DNA from: Lentisphaeria bacterium
Lineage (GTDB): Bacteria; Verrucomicrobiota; Lentisphaeria; Victivallales; GWF2-50-93
Reading direction: 5' to 3'
Assembly (NCBI GenBank): GCA_020056205.1
Contig: JAGVIF010000345.1
Location: forward strand, 1-5,491
DNA: 5,491 nt
Made by a program: the position numbers and the translations under genes. The notes beneath the pieces are model-generated. The model was not told the origin of the DNA. It saw only the letters and a list, made by a program, of their open reading frames with translations, and made no database searches. Positions 1 to 4,813 of the stretch are shown in pieces (positions within the stretch are counted from its first letter, which is position 1; each line of letters starts with the position of its first letter).

Positions 1-3
1 AAC

Positions 4-22
4 TCGGGTCTATCTGACCCGA
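4..22. repeat. Hairpin 1, gggtc/gaccc palindrome
   Basis: A perfect 7-base stem (tcgggtc at 4-10, gacccga at 16-22) closes a 5-base loop (tatct). No T-tract follows, so it does not look like an intrinsic terminator. Its core, gggtctatctgaccc, is nearly identical to the reverse complement of the core of the next hairpin, so the two are inverted copies of one unit. Confidence 0.75.
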
Positions 23-50
23 TAGTCGCGGGTCAAATAGACCCGCGCTA
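23..50. repeat. Hairpin 2, inverted copy of hairpin 1
   Basis: A perfect 8-base stem (cgcgggtc at 27-34, gacccgcg at 40-47) has a 5-base loop (aaata). It extends by three more pairs (tag at 23-25 with cta at 48-50) past a single bulged t at 26. Read on the other strand its core is gggtctatttgaccc, one mismatch from hairpin 1. The pair could therefore also form one long cruciform. Confidence 0.75.
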
Positions 51-56
51 CCTCGA

Positions 57-80
57 AATGCGCATTAACTTAGCGCCATT
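57..80. repeat. Hairpin 3 of the leader cluster
   Basis: aatgcgc (57-63) pairs with gcg (73-75) and catt (77-80) around a bulged c at 76, giving a 7-pair stem and a 9-base loop. The left arm lies inside the 10-base perfect palindrome aatgcgcatt (57-66). Immediately after it, gacccc occurs twice in tandem (82-93), echoing the gaccc words of the first two hairpins. Function unknown; it looks like extragenic repeat sequence. Confidence 0.5.
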
Positions 81-104
81 CGACCCCGACCCCGAAAAAG
101 GCAA

Positions 105-118
105 CAGTTTCAAAGGAG
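105..118 (+). repeat. Left copy of 14-base direct repeat
   Basis: cagtttcaaaggag occurs here and again, identically, at 408-421. Similarity fades quickly outside the 14 bases. The copies bracket about 290 bases of repeat-dense sequence, so they could be a target-site duplication or parts of two related repeats. Confidence 0.75.
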
Positions 119-276
119 TGAAAAAAAGTAGAAAGTAGAAAGGAAAAGGGAAAAAGGAAGATGGAAAAGACTATGAACTTTGAACATCGAATGAATGCAA
201 CGAGTAAGGGAGACTGGATGATTAAAAAATAATAAAATCTCCAAATCTTTAAATCTCCAAATCACCAAATCATAAA
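119..276. other. Purine-rich, AT-rich gene-free stretch
   Basis: No gene is visible. The left part is almost pure purine on the + strand (137-161 has no pyrimidine), made of gaaag/ggaaaa-type words. The right part is AT-rich and ends in a tandem 8-mer array. Every reading frame closes quickly. The composition differs sharply from the genes that follow and resembles degenerate intergenic repeat sequence. Confidence 0.6.
235..274. repeat. Five tandem 8-base units, aaatcNNN
   Basis: Five head-to-tail units: aaatctcc (235-242), aaatcttt (243-250), aaatctcc (251-258), aaatcacc (259-266) and aaatcata (267-274). The first five bases are invariant and the last three drift. The array stops three bases before the inverted-repeat element at 277. 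Confidence 0.85.
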
Positions 277-405
277 GTTGGAGTTCACAGCTTTAGCGTG
301 GGATTTGAGGAAGTGTCAGAGTGTCAGCGATGAACTGCTATTTTCGCAGTTTTATCAATAAGAAACTGCCTAAGAAAGAGACACGCTGAAGCTGTGAACT
401 CCAAC
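277..405. repeat. Inverted-repeat element, REP/BIME-like
   Basis: The left arm (277-300) begins gttggagttcac, and the right arm (382-405) is its reverse complement over 24 bases with one mismatch. Each arm also contains a small imperfect palindrome (cac-a-gc facing gc-gtg), as paired REP sequences do. The spacer holds a tandem 8-mer, agtgtcag, twice (312-327), and a hairpin aactgc/gcagtt (333-338 with 346-351). A further inverted pair, gaaactgcc (362-370) and ggcagtttc (406-414), runs past the right arm. There is no coding capacity. This fits a non-autonomous repeat mobilised in trans, possibly by a REP-associated tyrosine (RAYT/Y1) transposase. That link is inference; no transposase lies in the window. 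Confidence 0.65.
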
Positions 406-407
406 GG

Positions 408-421
408 CAGTTTCAAAGGAG
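408..421 (+). repeat. Right copy of 14-base direct repeat
   Basis: Identical to 105-118. It begins two bases after the right arm of the inverted-repeat element. Its last seven bases, aaaggag, form the strongest Shine-Dalgarno sequence upstream of mreD. Confidence 0.75.
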
Positions 422-448
422 AAAGGGAAAATGAACATAGAATTTTAA
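415..448 (+). promoter_or_regulatory. Strong Shine-Dalgarno with 5-codon leader frame
   Basis: aaaggag (415-421) sits nine bases before an ATG at 431. That ATG opens only a five-codon frame (M-N-I-E-F, stop at 446-448), not in frame with mreD. The mreD ATG at 466 lies 17 bases after this stop. It may act as a leader peptide that delivers ribosomes to mreD, or be a chance by-product of repeat insertion. Only the sequence arrangement is observed. Confidence 0.35.
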
Positions 449-465
449 AACAAAGACACGAAAAG

Positions 466-951
466 ATGAGATACATATTTCTTTACACATCATTTCTGAT
501 TTCTATGATATTGCAATTAAATGCCGGGAGGCTTGGGCTTATCCTTCCTTTTGTTTTTAGTTTCGCGTTGTTTTCGACTATGATAGTTCCGTGGTGGCAA
601 AGTTCAATTTTTGTTGTTTTGTCGGCATTGTCTGTGGATGTTTTTTCCTGCGGGAACGATTTTTCGTACACACTGGCTTCGCTGCCGTTCGCATTTTTGA
701 TTCCGTTGTCATCGGTATGGATGAGGAAGAATCGTCCTCCTAAAGTTTTGCTCCCTTTATACGGCATTATTCCGTCCGCTCTTTTTTTTGTCATATATAT
801 TTTATCGGCGTCCGTTTTCGCGAGTCCCAATTACTATATGTTTTTCTTGTCCATGCCTGTGTATCTTTTGGCGGGCGGGGCGTTTTTTTTTCTGAACTCT
901 TTGTTTGTCGGGGGGCTTGGCATAAGGGAGCCTGACAGGAGGGTTTTTTAA
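466..951 (+). CDS. mreD: MreD-like rod-shape membrane protein
   Basis: A 161-residue, very hydrophobic protein with about five or six membrane segments (roughly residues 4-19, 24-40, 43-60, 67-83, 93-118 and 127-153) and a short charged tail. Length, topology and position directly before the elongasome transpeptidase match MreD, the inner-membrane elongasome protein that works with MreC, MreB, RodA and PBP2. A central S-x-D-x-F-S stretch near residue 56 resembles the conserved MreD region, but sequence identity in this family is weak, so the call rests largely on context. The frame is open from a GTG at 394. That start lies inside a repeat arm, has no Shine-Dalgarno and adds 24 charged residues, so the ATG at 466 is preferred, although its own ribosome site (gaaaag) is poor. 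The last base of the stop codon is the first base of the mrdA ATG. Runs of nine T (883-891) and six G (910-915) are slippage-prone. Confidence 0.62.
   Translation: MRYIFLYTSFLISMILQLNAGRLGLILPFVFSFALFSTMIVPWWQSSIFVVLSALSVDVFSCGNDFSYTLASLPFAFLIPLSSVWMRKNRPPKVLLPLYGIIPSALFFVIYILSASVFASPNYYMFFLSMPVYLLAGGAFFFLNSLFVGGLGIREPDRRVF
937..943 (+). promoter_or_regulatory. Ribosome binding site of mrdA
   Basis: aggaggg lies inside the 3' end of mreD, seven bases before the mrdA ATG at 951. It is nearly a full anti-16S match. With the overlapping stop and start (TAATG) it supports coupled translation of the two genes and fixes the mrdA start. Confidence 0.8.
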
Positions 952-2753
952 TGGGGAGAATTCTATTGTTGTTTTTTGGGCTGTCGTTTTTTTACGCGGT
1001 TTTGCTGGTTGGTTTATGGAATGAGCAGGTTCGCTACGGAAAGGAGAGGCGCGAAAGCATCTCGAAGCAGTCAATAAGACGAATCCGCATTCCCGGCGCG
1101 AGAGGAAAAATATTTGCGCGAGGCATGGAAAAACTGGCCGATGTCAAGACGGGCAGGTCTCTGGTTTTTCATCTTTCAGAAATGAGAAGGCCGGGCAAAC
1201 TGAAAAACACAATAGAGCACATAAAGTCAAAAATAGATCAGATAGCCGGGTTGACCGGGCGGGAGATAAAAATAGATGAAAAGAAGATAAAATACCACAT
1301 ATACTACACTCCGGCTCTTCCTATGACAGTGATTGAGACATTGAATCCGCCTGAGCTTGCGAAAATCGCAGAAATATATCCTCCTATTGAAGGGCTTGAG
1401 ATAAGCGTGAAGTCCCTGCGGTCTTATCCGTACGGAGACATGTCCGGCCACTTTATAGGTTACGTGGGGAAGGAGGACCCGGTCATGGCGCAAGACAAGG
1501 AAAAGTACTTTTATTATGTTCCGGACTATACGGGGAGAAGCGGGTTGGAAAAGCTTTTCGACTCGCAGATAATATTAGCCGGGGGGATTGAGATAAGAGG
1601 CTTAAAGGCGCTTCCCGGAGCTTCTTTAGTCAGGGTCAACACGCAGGGTTTTGTGTTTGAAACTGTTGAGACGATGATAAGTCCCGAAGACGGGAAGAGC
1701 GTCGTGTTGAGCATTGACCTTAAAGCGCAAAAGATAGCGGGAGAGATGCTTGCCGGGCTACGCGGCGCATTTGTTCTGCTTGACGCCGGGAGCGGCGAAG
1801 TTCTCGCGATGCATTCATCTCCGGCTTTTGATCCGGGGTTGTTTGTTCCATCAATAAAATCCGGAGATTACTCCAGGCTCGCCGGCGATGCCGGAAGACC
1901 TTTTGTCAACAGGGCGATTAGCTCCGCTTATACGCCCGGTTCGATACTAAAGCCGTTGGTGGCGTTGGCTTTGATGAAGAGCGGAATCCGTCCCGATGAG
2001 GAAGTGGATTGTATAGGCTACTCCCAGTTTGGCCGGCAGAAGGTTCGCTGTTGGAGGACTGAAGGACACGGGCGTTTGGCGATGCATGACGCGATAGAAC
2101 AGTCATGCAATTGTTATTTCATGGAAATGTCGGGACGCGCCGGTTTTGATGCGATGAGAGCGGTATTTCAGGATTTTGGCATCGGCTCAAAAACGGGATT
2201 GGAACTTTCGGAAAATCCGGGGCTTTGTCCGTCAAGAGAGTATATGAAAAAAGTTTATGGACAGAAATGGAATGTCTTTGACACCGCTTTGTTGGGTATA
2301 GGGCAGGGGATAATTCTTGTAACGCCGCTTCAGGTGGCCGAATATATGGCGTTGATTGCAAACGGCGGCATTGCCTATAGACCGCATTTGCTTAAAGCCG
2401 TTTATGATTCCGATGGGACTTTGATTATCGAAACCAAAGGCAAAGAGCCGCGTTTTTCAGCTGATATGGACGTTGCCTGTTTTAATGTCGTAAGGGAAGG
2501 AATGTTTCGGGTTGTTCACGGCGAGATGGGAACGGGGAAAAAGGCTGATTCGGAGAAGATTGCGGTCTACGGCAAGACCGGAACCGCCGAATTTAAATCG
2601 GGAGAGCAGAAAAGAAAGAACACATGGATGGCCGGTTTTGCTGAAAAAGACGGCGGGAAATACTCATACGCTTTGCTTGTCGAAGACGGAATAAGTGGCG
2701 GCTCCACGTGCGCCCCGCTAATTAAACATTTTTTTAACACATGGATTGATTGA
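951..2753 (+). CDS. mrdA: Penicillin-binding protein 2, elongasome transpeptidase
   Basis: A 600-residue class B PBP, the usual length for PBP2, which crosslinks lateral-wall peptidoglycan in the periplasm. A single N-terminal membrane anchor spans residues 3-22. The dimerisation (pedestal) domain follows, with R51-G52 of the usual RG-x-I motif and the family signature GRSGLEK at 195-201. The transpeptidase domain begins near residue 245. All three catalytic motifs are present: S331-I-L-K334 (acyl-enzyme serine and lysine), S385-C-N387, and K542-T-G544 followed by TAE. The stretch GIGQGIILVTPLQ (450-462) is also typical. Cysteines 354, 367 and 386 with H373 match the place where PBP2 proteins can bind zinc. 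Adjacency to a MreD-like gene favours PBP2 over the septal FtsI/PBP3. RodA, the glycosyltransferase partner, is not the next gene. Confidence 0.93.
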   Translation: MGRILLLFFGLSFFYAVLLVGLWNEQVRYGKERRESISKQSIRRIRIPGARGKIFARGMEKLADVKTGRSLVFHLSEMRRPGKLKNTIEHIKSKIDQIAGLTGREIKIDEKKIKYHIYYTPALPMTVIETLNPPELAKIAEIYPPIEGLEISVKSLRSYPYGDMSGHFIGYVGKEDPVMAQDKEKYFYYVPDYTGRSGLEKLFDSQIILAGGIEIRGLKALPGASLVRVNTQGFVFETVETMISPEDGKSVVLSIDLKAQKIAGEMLAGLRGAFVLLDAGSGEVLAMHSSPAFDPGLFVPSIKSGDYSRLAGDAGRPFVNRAISSAYTPGSILKPLVALALMKSGIRPDEEVDCIGYSQFGRQKVRCWRTEGHGRLAMHDAIEQSCNCYFMEMSGRAGFDAMRAVFQDFGIGSKTGLELSENPGLCPSREYMKKVYGQKWNVFDTALLGIGQGIILVTPLQVAEYMALIANGGIAYRPHLLKAVYDSDGTLIIETKGKEPRFSADMDVACFNVVREGMFRVVHGEMGTGKKADSEKIAVYGKTGTAEFKSGEQKRKNTWMAGFAEKDGGKYSYALLVEDGISGGSTCAPLIKHFFNTWID

Positions 2754-2840
2754 TTTTTTTTTAAACGATGTTATTGTCAGGAACTTAGTTTAAATTCGCC
2801 CGATTGAACCGCAAAACTTAGGTAAAAAAAAGGTGTTGTA
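2754..2840 (+). other. 87-base gap after mrdA
   Basis: AT-rich, with nine T at 2754-2762 but no GC-rich stem before it, so not a convincing intrinsic terminator. TTGATT (2746-2751) lies 17 bases before TGTTAT (2769-2774), a weak sigma-70-like pair that could start transcription of the next gene; the match is too poor to call. aggtg (2831-2835) is a modest ribosome site five bases before the ATG at 2841. Confidence 0.4.
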
Positions 2841-3866
2841 ATGAGAGTGCTTGTAACGGGCATAATAGCCGGTCTTGAGGATGAAAAATACATAGATACG
2901 GCGCTAAATCACGCGAAGGAAGAAAAGTTAGAGGTGGATTATTTCAATCTTATCGAAGAGATTGAGAGCACCGGCAACAAGAAACTTGATATGTTGCTTG
3001 GCACCACCAATTATCTTTTTGAGGTGATAAGGGAGCGCGAATACAGGAAAATAGGATACGAACTGGAAAAGAGAAGAAGCGCCAACGCCATAATAAGAGT
3101 TCCCGCCACGATAGAGTGGAACAGGATCAATTTTAAATTGAAAGATCATAAGGAGATAAAGAATTTCATAAAGCCCGATATGGTAGTTACGCTGATAGAC
3201 GCCGAATGGCTGATAAGACAGAGATTTGAGAATGATCCCGGTACGAATTGTTTCCTTAGGCGCATGAAGGAACAAAAGCACACTATAAGGGATATTTTGA
3301 ATTGGATGAACGAGGAGGTCAGCCTTTCCGAGGATTGGGCGGAGTGGATGGGGGTGCGGCATTATATAATTCCGACCGGGCAGGACGCCAAATCCCTCTA
3401 CAAACTTGTCAAATACGGGAATATTCCGTCCTTCTACGCGTCTTATTCAATGACGCATTGCGACAAAGATGCGCGCGATGAGATCAATAATGTGATAAAA
3501 AGGCTTTCCAAATACGGGCTTGTCCTTGATCCTCAGGCGATAGAGATAGGATTCAATTACGAAACAGTGGAAGATAAAGAAGCCACATATGCTTACACTG
3601 TTCACAGGGATCTTCATTGGTTTGTCGGAAAGGTTGACGCCGTTGTGGCGGTTCACCCATATTCCGAAAGGCCTCCGCTCTCAACCGGAATGATGGACGA
3701 ACTCGGTCATGCAAGAGATTATCTGAAGAAGCGCTACATGATTTTTCCTCCGCACAATTTAAGTCCCTTTACCACAGATAGTTATATAGAAAAAGGTCAC
3801 ATATTTTCAAATTCTGATGAATTTTTCCTCTGCCTTGAGGCTGAGGGTTTTAAGACGCTTGAATAA
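2841..3866 (+). CDS. Kinase-like plus deoxyribosyltransferase-like protein, function unknown
   Basis: A 341-residue soluble protein with no signal peptide or membrane segment. Residues 1-190 resemble an adenylate-kinase-like nucleotide-binding fold. A first strand MRVLVTG leads into GIIAGLEDEK, which occupies the P-loop position but lacks GxxxxGK[ST]. IIRVPATIEW (84-93), MVVTLIDAEWLIRQRF (104-119) and IRDILNWMNEE (139-149) look like later core and lid-type elements. Residues 197-341 resemble a nucleoside 2-deoxyribosyltransferase-like domain: FYASYSMT (198-205) as first strand, LDP (229-231), D266 in VDAVVAV, and S281-x-G283-xxx-E287. E287 falls where the catalytic glutamate of true transferases sits, but the aspartate six residues before it is replaced by serine. 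I recall similar two-domain proteins, unnamed or called AAA-family, in archaea and candidate phyla. No substrate can be named. It may be co-transcribed with the next gene, 16 bases downstream. Confidence 0.72.
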   Translation: MRVLVTGIIAGLEDEKYIDTALNHAKEEKLEVDYFNLIEEIESTGNKKLDMLLGTTNYLFEVIREREYRKIGYELEKRRSANAIIRVPATIEWNRINFKLKDHKEIKNFIKPDMVVTLIDAEWLIRQRFENDPGTNCFLRRMKEQKHTIRDILNWMNEEVSLSEDWAEWMGVRHYIIPTGQDAKSLYKLVKYGNIPSFYASYSMTHCDKDARDEINNVIKRLSKYGLVLDPQAIEIGFNYETVEDKEATYAYTVHRDLHWFVGKVDAVVAVHPYSERPPLSTGMMDELGHARDYLKKRYMIFPPHNLSPFTTDSYIEKGHIFSNSDEFFLCLEAEGFKTLE

Positions 3867-3872
3867 AAAAGT

Positions 3873-3876
3873 GGAG
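3873..3876 (+). promoter_or_regulatory. Ribosome binding site that sets the 3883 start
   Basis: ggag sits six bases before the ATG at 3883, just after the previous gene's stop at 3864-3866. An in-frame ATG at 3817 would overlap that gene by 50 bases and place a basic, unrelated 22-residue stretch ahead of the zinc ribbon, so 3883 is preferred. Confidence 0.7.
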
Positions 3877-3882
3877 TTTATT

Positions 3883-4755
3883 ATGCCAGAAATAGAAGTT
3901 TCATGTCCGGGATGTAATGTCGTCTTCACTGTTCCTGTCGAACTCGGGGGCGAGATTGCTGAATGTTCTGAGTGCGGAGCGGTTTTTGAAATTCCAAAAA
4001 TGGAGGAGATAAAGGGGGAACAAGGATATCTTGCTGAAACAGGAACCGGAGCCATACAAGGAAAAATAACGGAGGAAAGCGAAACAGCATCAGCATCTAA
4101 TACTGTCAAGCTTTCCAGAACCGGAATAGGGATGATTCCGACGCTGAAGGATTCCTTCACTTTCGGAGACGCAAGCGCTGCTCCAAGCCTTCCTCCGTCA
4201 GCTCCGTCAATTGAGTCTCTCCAATTCAAAACACAGATTCGAGGCTCATCAACGCCGCAGGCGCCGCCTCCGGTCCGGACCGCAGCTTCTCCGGCGGTTT
4301 CAGCGCCGCCGCCGCGCCCGCCTTCAGGATCGTCACCGGCAGGACAAAAGCCGGTTTTTAAAAAACCGGCGTTTTCGCCGCCGTCGGAGCCTTCTGCCGT
4401 GGCGTCGCGTCCTCAGCCGTCTCCGACCGGAACAAGCAAAGGCATTTCGCCTCAATTTCCACCTTGGGTCAATATACAAATTCGCCCTGATGAACAGGTT
4501 TACGCCTTCAGGGAGATTAAGAAAAATCCTGTCGGCGTTGCCTTGCTCCTGTCGTTGCCTGTTTTACTTTCCATCGCTGCCGTTGCCGTTGCCAAACCTG
4601 ACGCGATTATTGCCTATGTTGTAATCGTAGCGATATGGATTGCCACCTTCGTCGTTATAGCGGCTGTTGCTTCCGGCAGAAAGGCATGTCTTGTTTTTAC
4701 TTCAACAAGGGCAATTTTAATTTGCGGCAAAGACAGGACTGAGTTAAAGAAATAG
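3883..4755 (+). CDS. Zinc-ribbon, proline-rich, two-helix membrane protein
   Basis: A 290-residue protein of unknown function. Residues 1-38 form a zinc ribbon of the MJ0042-like type: C8-P-G-C11 and C28-S-E-C31, with the expected hydrophobic and proline spacing (FTVP, FEIP). Residues 40-98 are polar and probably flexible. Residues 99-195 are rich in Pro, Ala and Ser, with [10 protein letters not shown] repeated at 156-165. After [16 protein letters not shown] (201-216) come two membrane helices (about 217-237 and 241-264), then [11 protein letters not shown] (270-280) and a stop ten residues later. The order charged lead, two helices, TxxRxI strand resembles the start of a bacterial PH (bPH/DUF304) domain, but the rest of that domain is missing. 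Both ends of the chain would face the cytoplasm if the helices form a hairpin. Zinc ribbons of this kind may bind protein or nucleic acid; nothing shows which here. Confidence 0.78.
   Translation: MPEIEVSCPGCNVVFTVPVELGGEIAECSECGAVFEIPKMEEIKGEQGYLAETGTGAIQGKITEESETASASNTVKLSRTGIGMIPTLKDSFTFGDASAAPSLPPSAPSIESLQFKTQIRGSSTPQAPPPVRTAASPAVSAPPPRPPSGSSPAGQKPVFKKPAFSPPSEPSAVASRPQPSPTGTSKGISPQFPPWVNIQIRPDEQVYAFREIKKNPVGVALLLSLPVLLSIAAVAVAKPDAIIAYVVIVAIWIATFVVIAAVASGRKACLVFTSTRAILICGKDRTELKK
4350..4370. repeat. Perfect palindrome inside the proline-rich coding region
   Basis: gccggttttt (4350-4359) and aaaaaccggc (4361-4370) are exact reverse complements around a single a at 4360. The palindrome encodes the KPVFKKPA repeat. 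Repetition at protein level explains part of it but not the exact DNA symmetry. Confidence 0.75.
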
Positions 4756-4813
4756 TTTTACTTTCGCGCGCTATTTTCCACTAAAAGTTCTTGAACAAAA
4801 CACGGAAAGAGGA
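4756..4813 (+). other. Short gap before pyrG
   Basis: Fifty-eight bases with no gene. It holds a small palindrome, gttcttgaac (4787-4796), and a purine-rich ribosome site, ggaaagagga (4804-4813), directly abutting the ATG at 4814. The best pairing (ggaa, 4804-4807) leaves a six-base spacer. No clear promoter or terminator is visible, so read-through from the preceding gene is possible. Confidence 0.45.

Noticed and set aside
60..80. Possible integron attC-like site around cattaacttagcgc
   Set aside because: The 7-base core sites (RYYYAAC and GTTRRRY) are not both present in the required arrangement, and there is no integrase or cassette structure.
1..138. A + strand frame open from the left edge to a TAG at 136-138 (ending MRINLAPFDPDPEKGNSFKGVKKSRK-like), possibly the tail of mreC
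   Set aside because: About 45 open codons can occur by chance. The stretch is made of hairpins and repeats, and the peptide does not resemble a MreC C-terminus or any family I recognise.
483..830. 115-codon frame on the - strand
   Set aside because: It is the antisense shadow of mreD, with no ribosome site and no recognisable domain.
2725..2765. Possible intrinsic terminator at the T-runs after mrdA
   Set aside because: No GC-rich stem precedes the T-tracts, so only the tract itself is present.
3807..4229. 140-codon frame on the - strand across the 3866/3883 junction
   Set aside because: It overlaps two well-supported + strand genes and gives a low-complexity, Ser/Pro-rich product with no motif.
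4211..4624. 137-codon + strand frame rich in arginine
   Set aside because: It is a +1-type shadow of the proline-rich linker; CCG/CCT-rich codons read out of frame give Arg-rich sequence. No ribosome site supports it.
4787..4796. Palindrome gttcttgaac before pyrG as an operator
   Set aside because: Ten bases with a 2-base centre is a common chance occurrence, and no second copy or promoter element is visible nearby.
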